From the NCBI RefSeq assembly GCF_009363075.1, contig NZ_CP045293.1, positions 6,528,501-6,592,500 on the forward strand: 64,000 nt of DNA, in the 5' to 3' direction. Both the position numbers and the translations under genes were made by a program. Below the pieces are notes generated by a model. That model saw only the letters and a list, made by a program, of their open reading frames with translations, had not been told where the DNA came from and did no database searches. Source of the DNA: Paenibacillus guangzhouensis (lineage in GTDB: Bacteria > Bacillota > Bacilli > Paenibacillales > Paenibacillaceae). How positions within the stretch are numbered: position 1 is the stretch's first letter; each line of letters begins with the position of its first letter. Of the stretch, positions 33,139 through 41,082 are shown in pieces.

Positions 33139-33990
33139 ATGAAGCAGCGCACGAAATCGAAATGGATTGCAGTTGTCTGTATATCTGCTGTGTTATGTAC
33201 TTTATGCCTAGGTATGCTGCGTGCTTCCGCTGCTGCTCCGCCGGCTGTGGCAGATGCACCTGAGCAGTCTGTCACCGTTCCAATGGAGATTCCAGATCAT
33301 CCGCAGTTGAATGCGCTTCGGAATTTACAGTGGCTCCAGACGGATGCAAGAGACATCACGGGAGATCGTGAACAAGAGCAAATCGGATTATTAGGCGGCA
33401 AGGACGATCCGAATTCGGATCATTATCAGCTTGTCTATCTCATTTATAAAGACGTGAAGCACCAGAAGACCAGTGTTACGTTCATTCAAGGCGGATATCG
33501 GCCGAGCATGGTCGTCTGCGATTTGAATGGGGATCAGGTGAGCGATGTCTTGGTGAAGCTGCCTAAAGGGAGCGATACGGCGAAGGCCAATTATCGACTG
33601 TACACCGTGAAGAACCAAGAGGTTGTACCGATGCCCGCGCCGAGTCCGATCGAGATCGTCGGACAACTGGAGAATGATTATACCGTCACATTAAAGGCGA
33701 AGGGACAAGAGACGTACACGGTTAATATGAAGGATCGAAAGGAAAAATACGATGCAGCGGGATACTATAAGAATGGGAAGCTGCTGCGTCCGACGAAGGT
33801 ATCGAATGCCTCATTTGATGTGATACAGCCCGTCGATTTTGATAAGAACGGAACAACGGATTTACAAGGCGTGCAGAAGGTTACGGGCGCGAGTGCAGAT
33901 GATGTGATCGCCTATGTGCATTCCTTATGGACGTGGGAGGAAGGTAAATGGAGACAACTGCATGTCTATGTTCAGAAAGCCGTAAAGTAA
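33139..33990 (+). CDS. Secreted protein with Ca-loop-like repeats
   Basis: A 283-residue exported protein with a hydrophobic N-terminal segment (WIAVVCISAVLCTLCLGML, then ASAAAPP). Two acidic loop segments, DITGDREQEQIGLL near 73 and DLNGDQVSDVLVKL near 130, and a third, DFDKNGTTDLQGV near 235, resemble the FG-GAP/EF-hand-like loops of the 428-residue protein at 31029-32315. The ending (ADDVIAYVHSLWTWEEGKW) also parallels a segment of that protein (AETIGYVNTTLAYRNGEF). So the two look like distant paralogues. I use the ATG at 33139, with AAGGA at 8 nt; the ATG at 33130 overlaps that RBS. Function unknown; probably cell surface. Confidence 0.7.
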   Translation: MKQRTKSKWIAVVCISAVLCTLCLGMLRASAAAPPAVADAPEQSVTVPMEIPDHPQLNALRNLQWLQTDARDITGDREQEQIGLLGGKDDPNSDHYQLVYLIYKDVKHQKTSVTFIQGGYRPSMVVCDLNGDQVSDVLVKLPKGSDTAKANYRLYTVKNQEVVPMPAPSPIEIVGQLENDYTVTLKAKGQETYTVNMKDRKEKYDAAGYYKNGKLLRPTKVSNASFDVIQPVDFDKNGTTDLQGVQKVTGASADDVIAYVHSLWTWEEGKWRQLHVYVQKAVK

Positions 33991-34007
33991 TGAAGCGTCA
34001 CAAGCAG

Positions 34008-34035
34008 AGCTATCCTGCCGTAGGGTAGCTTTTTG
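34008..34035 (+). terminator. Terminator after the secreted protein gene
   Basis: Stem AGCTATCC / GGGTAGCT (one G-U) with a 7-nt loop and T5. Confidence 0.8.
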
Positions 34036-34079
34036 TTGTATACTGGAAAGGGAGTACGATCCGAAAGGGAGTTATCATC

Positions 34080-35075
34080 ATGGAACAAGTATTGGTGGAG
34101 GAATATCGTAACGAGACGCTCGAATGTCTGCATCGCGGACACATTTGCGGTGTTGGGATAGATAGAAAAGTGAAATACGAAGTAGGCGATGCCGATTATC
34201 TGGCATTCCTGCGTTCTGCGGGCAAGCCGTTTCAGGCCATTCCGGGTATTCGTGCCGGCATTCAGGAGGCGTATGGTTTGACAGATCGCGAGATTGCGAT
34301 CATGACAGCTTCCCATCGTGGAGAGTCATTCCATATGGATACGATTCAACGGTTTATGCAGCATACTGGGCTCGCGGAATCGAACTTAGTCTGTGCGGAG
34401 AGTTATCCGATGCACCGCGCATCGCGAGAGAAAATTATTCGTGAGCAAGGTCATGAGCGCCGCATCTATCATAATTGCTCAGGCAAGCACTTCGGTGTGT
34501 TGTCCTACTGCAAGCTGATGGGCTACCCGCTTGAAGGCTATGAAGACCCGAATCATCCGGCCCAGCTCGAGATTGTGAAGACACTGGCGATGATGGCTGA
34601 GATGCCAGAAGATCAGATTGCGCGCGGCATCGATGGTTGCGGGCTCCCCGTATTTGCGCTCCCGCTGCGGCACATTGCGACAGCTTACTTGAAGCTTGCT
34701 TGCCCAGAGCTGATTGAAGATGAGAAGACGCGTGAAGCCGTTCGCAAGATCACGGCTGCTATGCATGCGTATCCCGAGAATGTCTCGGGCACGAATCGGA
34801 TCTGTTCAACGCTGCTCATGGACAACAACATTGTCGCTAAAGGCGGGTTCAAAGGAATCTACGGGTTCAGCCTGCGCAAAGAGCAGCTCGGATTTGCATT
34901 CAAAATTATAGACGGCTCAGATGAAGAGTGGGCGCATATCGTGGTCTCGATTCTGGAACAGATTCAGTATGACAACAAGGAGACCATTCAGCGCATCCAT
35001 GAGCAATTTCCTACCGATATTCGGAATGATGAAGGAAAAATTGTAGGCTATAGCAAGGGGGTATTTGTCCTATGA
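34080..35075 (+). CDS. Asparaginase, ReAV-like (Asparaginase_II family)
   Basis: A 331-residue protein of the Pfam Asparaginase_II type, like the inducible Rhizobium etli ReAV enzyme, unrelated to the classical AnsA/AnsB fold. The beta-lactamase-like S-x-x-K catalytic pair is S46-A-G-K49 in FLRSAGKPFQ. Other hallmarks are TASHRGE near 80, NCSGKHFG near 136 (a conserved Cys), DGCGLP near 188, and GTNRICSTL near 237. It would hydrolyse L-asparagine to aspartate and ammonia in the cytoplasm; no signal peptide is present. Its stop overlaps the cutC start by 4 nt (ATGA), so the two genes are co-translated though no shared pathway is obvious. Confidence 0.85.
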   Translation: MEQVLVEEYRNETLECLHRGHICGVGIDRKVKYEVGDADYLAFLRSAGKPFQAIPGIRAGIQEAYGLTDREIAIMTASHRGESFHMDTIQRFMQHTGLAESNLVCAESYPMHRASREKIIREQGHERRIYHNCSGKHFGVLSYCKLMGYPLEGYEDPNHPAQLEIVKTLAMMAEMPEDQIARGIDGCGLPVFALPLRHIATAYLKLACPELIEDEKTREAVRKITAAMHAYPENVSGTNRICSTLLMDNNIVAKGGFKGIYGFSLRKEQLGFAFKIIDGSDEEWAHIVVSILEQIQYDNKETIQRIHEQFPTDIRNDEGKIVGYSKGVFVL

Positions 35076-35776
35076 GACAACGTGTCATGCTCGAAGTCAT
35101 TGCAACGACATTAACGGAGGTTAAAGCAGCGGCAGCGTACGGTGCGGACCGGATTGAACTTATTACGGCCATGCAGGAGGGGGGCTTGACGCCATCAATC
35201 GGGCTCATCGAAGAAGCGGTGAGATCCGTCTCGATTCCCGTGAATGTGATGGTGAGGCCGCATAGCCGCTCGTTCGAATATGATCGAGAAGATATCCGTA
35301 CGATCTTATCCGAAGTGCGTCATATGAAACGGGCGGGCGCCAATGCCATTGTATTCGGGGCATTAACGTCCAAAGGCGAGATCGATATTCGATTGTTGGA
35401 GCGTGTATTAGATCGCGCAGGCGATATGAAAATGACATTCCATCGTGCGATTGACGAAGTTCAGGACCAAATGGCGGCACTGGAGCAGATCCTTCAGTAT
35501 CCACAGATCACGACCATCCTTACGTCCGGGGGGCAACCGAATGTACTTCATGCGGTGGATCGCATTCAGGCGATGGTCGCACGTACAGCGGGAACGCATT
35601 GCACGATCCTGGCGGGAAGCGGATTATCGCCGGAGGCGGCGAAGCTGGCGCCATTCTTGCAGTCGACAGGGGTACAGCAGGTTCACTTTGGCTCCGGTGT
35701 GCGCGTGGAAGGCAAGTCGCTGGCGCCGATTGATGCGGAACGGATGGCTGCAGTACGAGCAGTGTTGAATGCCTAA
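35072..35776 (+). CDS. cutC: CutC-family protein
   Basis: A 234-residue TIM-barrel protein of the CutC family. Seen: the start LEVIATTLTEVKAAAAYGADRIEL, then EGGLTPS near 38, VMVRPHSRSF near 62, FGALTSKGEID near 98, MTFHRAID near 118, LTSGG near 150 and LAGSGLSPE near 178. CutC was first linked to copper tolerance, although a direct copper role is doubtful in many bacteria; the true reaction is unknown. It overlaps the asparaginase gene by 4 nt and is followed by a perfect-palindrome terminator. Confidence 0.9.
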   Translation: MRQRVMLEVIATTLTEVKAAAAYGADRIELITAMQEGGLTPSIGLIEEAVRSVSIPVNVMVRPHSRSFEYDREDIRTILSEVRHMKRAGANAIVFGALTSKGEIDIRLLERVLDRAGDMKMTFHRAIDEVQDQMAALEQILQYPQITTILTSGGQPNVLHAVDRIQAMVARTAGTHCTILAGSGLSPEAAKLAPFLQSTGVQQVHFGSGVRVEGKSLAPIDAERMAAVRAVLNA

Positions 35777-35797
35777 TTGGTTTCTTTATACATAAAT

Positions 35798-35839
35798 TAG
35801 AACAGGCACCGTTCCTAAGTAGGAACGGTGCCTGTTCTA
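35798..35839. terminator. Bidirectional terminator between cutC and the DUF1128 gene
   Basis: Perfect 20-bp inverted repeat beginning TAGAACAGGCACCGTTCC with a 2-nt centre. It abuts the stop codon of the convergent DUF1128 gene, so it can end transcription from both sides. It is long for a terminator and could also form a cruciform. Confidence 0.85.
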
Positions 35840-36073
35840 TTAGGCGTTTCTAAGCTTACCTAATTCGGAGACCAGCGCTTCGATTTCGCTAATGCTGAAG
35901 TTCTGCTTACTCACGACGATATCGTACAATTCTTGAATATCTTCATAACGGTTCACGGAGAAGGATGAAGCTTGCATCGCAGCAGCGGTTGCCATTTTGA
36001 GCTTGGTTTTGATGACTTCAATCATATATTCTACGTTTTCTTGCGTTGGGTGTGTAAGATCCACATTATTCAT
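35840..36073 (-). CDS. DUF1128 family protein (YfkK-like)
   Basis: A 77-residue protein matching the DUF1128/YfkK family of Bacillota: ENVEYMIEVIKTKLKMATAAAM near 13-34 and YEDIQELYDIVVSKQNFSISEIEALVSELGKLR near the C-terminus. All-helical, soluble, no cysteines. Function unknown in the family. RBS AAGGATGA upstream of the ATG at 36073 (CCTTTCC on the plus strand). Monocistronic and convergent with cutC. Confidence 0.85.
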   Translation of the reverse strand: MNNVDLTHPTQENVEYMIEVIKTKLKMATAAAMQASSFSVNRYEDIQELYDIVVSKQNFSISEIEALVSELGKLRNA

Positions 36074-36204
36074 CCTTTCCGGGGTTCAATGTCCTTATTG
36101 TAGCACGATTCAAATCAGTGGTGCTCAAAAAATTGCCATGATCTTATTGTTCAGTTACAATCATAGCAATATGCGGACATAAGCATGAAAGGAGGGGGTG
36201 GGTG

Positions 36205-36756
36205 ATGATGTTAGAATGGGATTCGAGTTCGCCAAGCAGCGGCGCTCGGCAGAAAATGTCTGCGGAGAGACTTTCATCTTTTTTTCAGTCGATCTTCGCC
36301 GCGCACCCGGTGGATCAACTATCCTTCGTCTGTATTGGAACGGATCGTTCGACAGGCGATGCACTTGGGCCCTTCCTTGGTACCTTGTTAGAGCAGCGGG
36401 GGTTCCCGCATGTGATTGGGACGCTCGCGAACCCATGCGACGCGACGAATCTTGCAGAACGAGTGAAGACGATTCCACCTCATCATATTGTCGTTGCTGT
36501 GGATGCATGCCTTGGCCATCCCTCGATGGTCGGCCAATACTACGTGTCGTGCAGTCCGCTGAAACCTGCGGAATCGGTGGGAGGAGGACTGCCGGAGGTC
36601 GGACATTACAGTGTTGCGGCGGTCGTGAACGTCAGCGGGCCGAAGCCGTATTGGACGCTGCAGATGACCTCGCTCTATCATGTGATGCAGATGGCAGAGA
36701 AAATCGCGAGCGCGGTGGATGAAGGGCGAAGGTCCTGCACAATCGCAAGGGAGTAA
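36205..36756 (+). CDS. yyaC: Spore protease YyaC family protein
   Basis: A 183-residue protein of the YyaC family (a GPR/hydrogenase-maturation-protease-like fold found in spore formers). The diagnostic motif is VCIGTDRSTGDALGPFLGT near 42-60; AVDACLG near 98 and VGGGLPEVGHYSV near 122 are further conserved segments. Named for its similarity to the germination protease GPR; the substrate and exact sporulation role are not established. Start: ATG at 36205 with AAAGGAGGGGG about 8 nt upstream (36208 is also possible). Single gene. A shifted-frame ORF over the same region is a shadow. Its presence supports a spore-forming host. Confidence 0.85.
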   Translation: MMLEWDSSSPSSGARQKMSAERLSSFFQSIFAAHPVDQLSFVCIGTDRSTGDALGPFLGTLLEQRGFPHVIGTLANPCDATNLAERVKTIPPHHIVVAVDACLGHPSMVGQYYVSCSPLKPAESVGGGLPEVGHYSVAAVVNVSGPKPYWTLQMTSLYHVMQMAEKIASAVDEGRRSCTIARE

Positions 36757-36891
36757 TTTTGATTCAGGATGATGAGCATGCAGAATTTTTTTTGGCTGTT
36801 TACAAATTTCGAGTCTCTTTTTAATATTGGCCGCATATAATCTAGGTACGCTAATACGAGGTGCTCTTGAGGCCGAGAGGAGAGATGAGTA

Positions 36892-37155
36892 ATGACATGG
36901 ATGAATCATGTGAATATAAAATCGAAGGATGGACAAGTCTATTGCTGCATGCGCAATAAAATTGTAAATTTCAATGAACAGCAGTTAATGAGTTACTGTG
37001 TAGGCTGCAAGATGTTTGGAGGGACAGCACAGGGAAAAGGTGTGGAGTGCTTCTGGAATGACTTGCGCGGAGAACACACGCTTATTATTACTGATCCCGA
37101 ACATGAATTTGCCTATAATCAGACGCGAAGTGTTGTGATCACAACATCGAAATAG
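36892..37155 (+). CDS. Small cysteine-rich protein, unknown function
   Basis: An 87-residue cytoplasmic protein with five cysteines: C18-C19, C36-x2-C39 (YCVGCKMFGG) and C53 (VECFWND). The C-x2-C plus C arrangement could bind zinc or an Fe-S cluster. No family is recognised. The start is the ATG at 36892, preceded by AGAGGAGAG. A TATAAT at 36836-36841 is a possible -10. The gene lies 22 bp upstream of an alpha/beta hydrolase gene and probably shares its transcript. It may be a lineage-restricted conserved protein; whether it binds metal is inference. Confidence 0.65.
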   Translation: MTWMNHVNIKSKDGQVYCCMRNKIVNFNEQQLMSYCVGCKMFGGTAQGKGVECFWNDLRGEHTLIITDPEHEFAYNQTRSVVITTSK

Positions 37156-37177
37156 CTATGGAAAAGAGGGAACATCG

Positions 37178-37978
37178 ATGAACGCAGGAATCGAACAAGG
37201 TAAAACCCCAGCAGGGTTATTTTATAAGGTGCAGGGTGAAGGGAATCCCATTGTGCTGCTTCATGGTTTTTGTGGAAGTTCGGACTACTGGGAAGCCGTT
37301 ATTCCCCTACTAGCTCAGGATTATCAAGTCATTACGCCAGACTTGCGCGGGCATGGCCAATCGGCTGTGATTGGAGCATCATTTGGAATCGAAGACATGG
37401 CGCAAGATATTGTAGCCTTGCTCGATCAACGCGGTATCGCAAGAGCCGTATTATTCGGCCATTCACTAGGGGGGTATATTACGTTAGCCTTCGCAGAACA
37501 ACATGCCGCACGACTGCAAGGATTCTCACTTGTTCATTCGACTGCGAATCCCGATGCAGAGCAGGCGCGTGAGAATCGGTTAAAAGCAGTGAAGACGATC
37601 GAAGAAGAGGGCATCCAGCCGTTCGTCGATGGTCTCGTGCCAAAATTGTTCGCACCGGCGCATGTCGCGTCGATGGCTGAGCAAGTGGAGAAGGCGAAGC
37701 AGATCGGTTATGGCACAGCGCCAGCTGGCGCAACCGGCGCAAGTCTTGCGATGCGAGCGCGTCCGGATCGCAATCATGTATTGCAAGAGACGCAGCATCC
37801 GGTCTTAATCGTAGCTGGTGAACAAGATCAGATCGTGCCGCCAGACAAAGCATTCACAGTCCAAGGCGCTCATATCGAGCAGGCGGTTATTCCTGCCGCG
37901 GGACATATGAGCATGATGGAGACGCCGGACAAGCTGGTTCCGGTACTGCGCAGCTTTTTACAACGCGTGTATGAATAA
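37178..37978 (+). CDS. Alpha/beta-fold hydrolase
   Basis: A 266-residue alpha/beta hydrolase. Seen: oxyanion loop LLHGFCGSSDYW near 28-39, DLRGHGQS near 55-62, the nucleophile elbow GHSLGG with Ser96, the acid D in GEQDQIVPP near 215, and the catalytic histidine in AAGHMSM near 245. This group includes esterases, lactonases and haloperoxidase-like enzymes (closest in style to 3-oxoadipate enol-lactonase-like proteins). No signal peptide. Second gene after the small cysteine-rich protein. Substrate unknown. Confidence 0.88.
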   Translation: MNAGIEQGKTPAGLFYKVQGEGNPIVLLHGFCGSSDYWEAVIPLLAQDYQVITPDLRGHGQSAVIGASFGIEDMAQDIVALLDQRGIARAVLFGHSLGGYITLAFAEQHAARLQGFSLVHSTANPDAEQARENRLKAVKTIEEEGIQPFVDGLVPKLFAPAHVASMAEQVEKAKQIGYGTAPAGATGASLAMRARPDRNHVLQETQHPVLIVAGEQDQIVPPDKAFTVQGAHIEQAVIPAAGHMSMMETPDKLVPVLRSFLQRVYE

Positions 37979-37986
37979 GTGGACAA

Positions 37987-38033
37987 GAGAGGCGGGAGCA
38001 GGTTCGATTCGGATGCTGCGAGGCCTCTTTTTG
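37987..38033 (+). terminator. Probable terminator after the hydrolase gene
   Basis: Stem AGAGGC / GCCTCT with an inner AGCA / TGCT pairing and T5 at the end. Long loop, so moderate confidence. Confidence 0.55.
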
Positions 38034-38051
38034 CATTCTGCAGGCGTAGGA

Positions 38052-38080
38052 TTGACACATCACAGGGGATTGCATACAAT
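38052..38080 (+). promoter_or_regulatory. Promoter of the sdpRI-like operon
   Basis: Perfect -35 TTGACA (38052-38057), 17-bp spacer, -10 TACAAT (38075-38080). Just downstream, AGATTA...TTATCT forms a weak inverted repeat where an autorepressor could bind. Confidence 0.75.
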
Positions 38081-38125
38081 GCGTTTAGAAGATTACCTAA
38101 TTATCTAAGGAATGGAGGAGCACCC

Positions 38126-38389
38126 ATGAATGATGCCTTTAAGGCACTGGCCGATCCAACGCGGCGTCAGATTCTAGTGTTGCTGAAGGAGCGGGATATG
38201 TCCGCTGGCGAAATCGCCGATCATTTTGCGATGACGAAGCCGAGTATTTCACATCATCTGAATAGCTTGAAGCACGCGCATCTGATTGTTGATCAGCGTC
38301 AGGGTCAGAACATTATCTATTCACTTAACACGACGGTCATTCAAGAGGCGCTCGGTTGGTTCCTGAACATGATTCAGAAGGATAAATAG
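38126..38389 (+). CDS. sdpR: ArsR-type autorepressor, SdpR-like
   Basis: An 87-residue ArsR/SmtB winged-helix protein. It reads MNDAFKALADPTRRQILVLL, then MSAGEIADHFAMTKPSISHHL as the helix-turn-helix, and lacks metal-binding cysteines. This matches SdpR, the autorepressor that in B. subtilis is sequestered by the membrane protein SdpI. RBS GGAGGAG precedes ATG 38126; the frame open upstream to 37979 runs through the terminator and promoter and is not used. It is 12 bp upstream of an SdpI-like gene and has a near-consensus promoter. Confidence 0.88.
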   Translation: MNDAFKALADPTRRQILVLLKERDMSAGEIADHFAMTKPSISHHLNSLKHAHLIVDQRQGQNIIYSLNTTVIQEALGWFLNMIQKDK

Positions 38390-38401
38390 GAGGGAAATGC
38401 G

Positions 38402-39082
38402 ATGAACACCTCAGCAACGAAAGACAATTCAGAGAAGCTATGGGATCGTAAGGATACGATTCTGATCGTCGTCAGCATCTTATTATTCGGGCTGGCTTCC
38501 TTGTTCTATCCGCGCCTGCCTGATCAAGTGATCTCGAAATTTGATTTTCATGGCAATCCAACACGGACGATGGCGAAATGGGCATTTTGGTTATTGTACG
38601 GGGGGTTATCCATCATCCTGCCGATCGTGATTAAGCTGACGCGAAACCTCGATCCGCGCAAAGCGAACTATGCCTTGTTCGAATCGACATTTCAGCTATC
38701 ACGATGGGCGGTCGTCTTATTCATTCACTTTATTTTTGGCTTTGGAATTGCGTATAATTTAGGGTATTCCGTTTCCATGAACATGGCTGTATCGTTCGGA
38801 CTTGGGATCTTATGGATTATGATCGGGAATGTGATGGGCCGAATTCGATTTACTTATTTTATGGGGATTCGTACACCATGGACGCTTGCAAGTGAGGAAG
38901 TCTGGCGGAAGACACACCGCTTCGGCGGGAAGTGCTGGTTCGTTGGCGGGTTGGTAATGATCATTGCGGCCTTCTTCCCAACAGCGTATTTCTTGGTGAC
39001 GTTTATTACTGTATTGCTCCTTAGCACGATCATCCCGACGATCTATTCATACATGCTGTATCGGAAGGAATTAAAGTCATAA
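38402..39082 (+). CDS. sdpI: SdpI-family membrane protein
   Basis: A 226-residue protein with six or so membrane helices and the SdpI architecture: a DUF1648-like N-terminal part (LFYPRLPDQVISKFDFHGNP near 36-56, with TMAKW) and a C-terminal SdpI domain (NYALFESTF; GNVMGRIRFTYFMGIRTPWTL; SEEVWRKTHRFGGK near 160-172). In B. subtilis SdpI gives immunity to the SdpC toxin and sequesters SdpR. No sdpABC toxin genes are seen in the window, so here it may protect against a neighbour's toxin or only signal. It is co-transcribed with the SdpR-like gene. Confidence 0.87.
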   Translation: MNTSATKDNSEKLWDRKDTILIVVSILLFGLASLFYPRLPDQVISKFDFHGNPTRTMAKWAFWLLYGGLSIILPIVIKLTRNLDPRKANYALFESTFQLSRWAVVLFIHFIFGFGIAYNLGYSVSMNMAVSFGLGILWIMIGNVMGRIRFTYFMGIRTPWTLASEEVWRKTHRFGGKCWFVGGLVMIIAAFFPTAYFLVTFITVLLLSTIIPTIYSYMLYRKELKS

Positions 39083-39112
39083 ATCAATAGATATGACAGG
39101 CAGGTGAGAGGG

Positions 39113-39769
39113 ATGTTCCAGAGGGATTATCTGGTTCGGCTAATTGAAGAGATGACAAACGTGCTTGGCAAAGCGATGGGACTTAGACAAGACAATAAAT
39201 TAATAGAAGCGGAGTCGGAGATTGACGAGCTTCTGCAGCGCAAATTTCGTCTTCGCGGCCCATTGCTTCAATCATTGTCAGCGGAGGATCTGATTAAGAT
39301 GTTTACCTTCAACGGCGTGCTGGAATCAGATCGATTGCAAGGCGTCGCACTGCTCATGAAGCAGCAAGCGATGATCGAAGAGAGCAGGCAGGACCCGGGC
39401 AAAGCTGTCCAGCTGCGAACCAAAGCCTTGCATCTGCTAGCCTATGCATCAACACAAGGATATCCCGTCAAATGGGTGAAGACGAGTGAGGAGATCCGCG
39501 GGCTTGAAGCAGAACTTCAAGGAGTATATCTGTCGGATACACTGCACAGACTCTTGTGGGAGCACTATGCAAGCAATGGCAGTTATGCGAAGGCAGAAGA
39601 TCATCTCTTCCATCTGTATCACCGAGATCCTGAGATTCTCTTGGAAGGTATAGCCTTCTACAATCGTTTACTGGAGCAGACAGACGAGGACCTTGAAGAG
39701 GGCGGACTTCCTAGGGAGGAAGTGCTGCAAGGTCTTGCTCAGCTGCAGGGCGAGGGCAGGCTTAAGTAA
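39113..39769 (+). CDS. DUF6483-type helical protein
   Basis: A 218-residue soluble, all-helical protein. It begins MFQRDYLVRLIEEMTNVLGKAMG and has several helix-turn-helix pairs like TPR or HEAT units (LLWEHYASNGSYAKAEDHLFHLYH near 145-168). I recall such proteins in Paenibacillus annotated as DUF6483; no function is known. The ATG at 39113 is favoured (AGGTGAG upstream); a GTG at 39104 is the alternative. It lies 30 bp after sdpI and 18 bp before a methyltransferase gene, so these genes may form one transcript. Confidence 0.65.
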   Translation: MFQRDYLVRLIEEMTNVLGKAMGLRQDNKLIEAESEIDELLQRKFRLRGPLLQSLSAEDLIKMFTFNGVLESDRLQGVALLMKQQAMIEESRQDPGKAVQLRTKALHLLAYASTQGYPVKWVKTSEEIRGLEAELQGVYLSDTLHRLLWEHYASNGSYAKAEDHLFHLYHRDPEILLEGIAFYNRLLEQTDEDLEEGGLPREEVLQGLAQLQGEGRLK

Positions 39770-39787
39770 GAAATGGAGGCAACAATT

Positions 39788-40990
39788 TTGGCTAATGAAT
39801 CCTATACGATAGAATCCTTGGGCGACATGCTCAAGGGACTTGTGCAAGAAGGTAATCTGGTGTCGGGGACGATGAGTCAATTGCGGCATAAACTGCCAGA
39901 CACGTATTCGAAAGTGCTCGTTAAGACGATTGAGCTTCGGAAGCAATTGTATGTGCAGTTTGAATATCACTATGCGAAGCGGGTCACGCATGAGAATATT
40001 CCGATGGAAGAGGCAGGAGCGAAGCTTACCGAACTCTTCGAGCATACCTTCCGTCAGGGGCTGTTGCGTACGACTTCGGAAGAGATGCAAGTCCTTCTCT
40101 CGAAGAAGAACAAGGTGACGGTCATCCGGAAGAAGACGGCAGCGGTCACCGCGAATTTAACGCATAATCGGAAGAAGCAGTACGTTCTCGAAGAAGGGGA
40201 TCCTGTACCGTTTTTGATTGAGCTTGGTATCATGAATGCGGAGGGCAAGGTGCTTGCGAAGAAATATGATAAGTTCAGGCAGATTAATCGGTTCTTAGAG
40301 ATGGTTCAAGATGTGCTGCCGCATTTGCCGAAGGACCGGACGATCACCATCGTTGACTTCGGTTGCGGGAAGTCTTATTTGACCTTTGCGCTATATCATT
40401 ACTTGGCAATACAGCAGAGCTTGTCCTTAAATGTCGTGGGGCTCGATCTCAAGGCCGATGTCATTGCACATTGCCAGCAGCTCGCAGAGCGTCTCGAATA
40501 TGGACAGCTTCGATTCCTTGTTGGCGATATTGCCGAGTACAATGAGTTAGAGCAAGTGGATATGGTTGTCACACTGCATGCTTGTGATACTGCGACGGAT
40601 GCAGCCCTTGAGAAAGCTGTGCGATGGGGAGCGAGTGTGATTCTGTCGGTACCTTGCTGTCAGCATGAGTTGTTCCGTCAGATCGACAATCCGGCGCTTG
40701 CACCGCTTCTGTCCCACGGCATATTGAAGGAGCGTTTCTCCGCGCTAGCTACCGATGCGGCGCGAGCTAAGCTGCTTGACCTCATGGGTTATCGTACGCA
40801 ACTGCTCGAGTTCATCGATATGGAGCATACACCGAAGAATATTCTCATTCGCGCAGTGAAAGGCCATGCCGCTGCGGATTTACGAGAGCAGTGGGTTCAG
40901 GAGTACGTGCAATACCGTGATTTTCTGCATATCTCGCCTTACTTGGAGCGGGCTTGTCAAGACTTGCTGCCGCCGATCATTCGTCAGTAA
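39788..40990 (+). CDS. Class I SAM-dependent methyltransferase (Methyltransf_32 type)
   Basis: A 400-residue methyltransferase. The N-terminal part (about 1-180) is helical with a basic stretch SKKNKVTVIRKKT. The SAM domain follows, with motif I VDFGCGKSYLTFALYHYL near 192-209, GLDLKADVI near 222, and HACDTATDAAL near 265 with SVPCCQHE near 290. This layout matches proteins of the METTL25/GSTCD-like Methyltransf_32 group, whose bacterial substrates are unknown (RNA or protein). TTG 39788 is chosen because GGAGG at 39775-39779 is 8 nt upstream; the ATG at 39773 precedes that RBS. Confidence 0.75.
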   Translation: MANESYTIESLGDMLKGLVQEGNLVSGTMSQLRHKLPDTYSKVLVKTIELRKQLYVQFEYHYAKRVTHENIPMEEAGAKLTELFEHTFRQGLLRTTSEEMQVLLSKKNKVTVIRKKTAAVTANLTHNRKKQYVLEEGDPVPFLIELGIMNAEGKVLAKKYDKFRQINRFLEMVQDVLPHLPKDRTITIVDFGCGKSYLTFALYHYLAIQQSLSLNVVGLDLKADVIAHCQQLAERLEYGQLRFLVGDIAEYNELEQVDMVVTLHACDTATDAALEKAVRWGASVILSVPCCQHELFRQIDNPALAPLLSHGILKERFSALATDAARAKLLDLMGYRTQLLEFIDMEHTPKNILIRAVKGHAAADLREQWVQEYVQYRDFLHISPYLERACQDLLPPIIRQ

Positions 40991-41082
40991 CCTGGGAATT
41001 TCTAGGGTGGGTGTTCGTCTTGACTGGTCTATGTTAATATATGGGTAAAAGACGATATGACTAGATTTGGAGGGACGGCAGG

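Noticed and set aside
35798..35839. Long perfect palindrome as a recombination or replication site
   Set aside because: Its position between the stop codons of convergent genes is best explained by bidirectional termination.
36198..36722. 174-codon ORF overlapping the YyaC gene in another frame
   Set aside because: Arg/Cys/Gly-rich translation without motifs; the YyaC frame has the RBS and the family signature.
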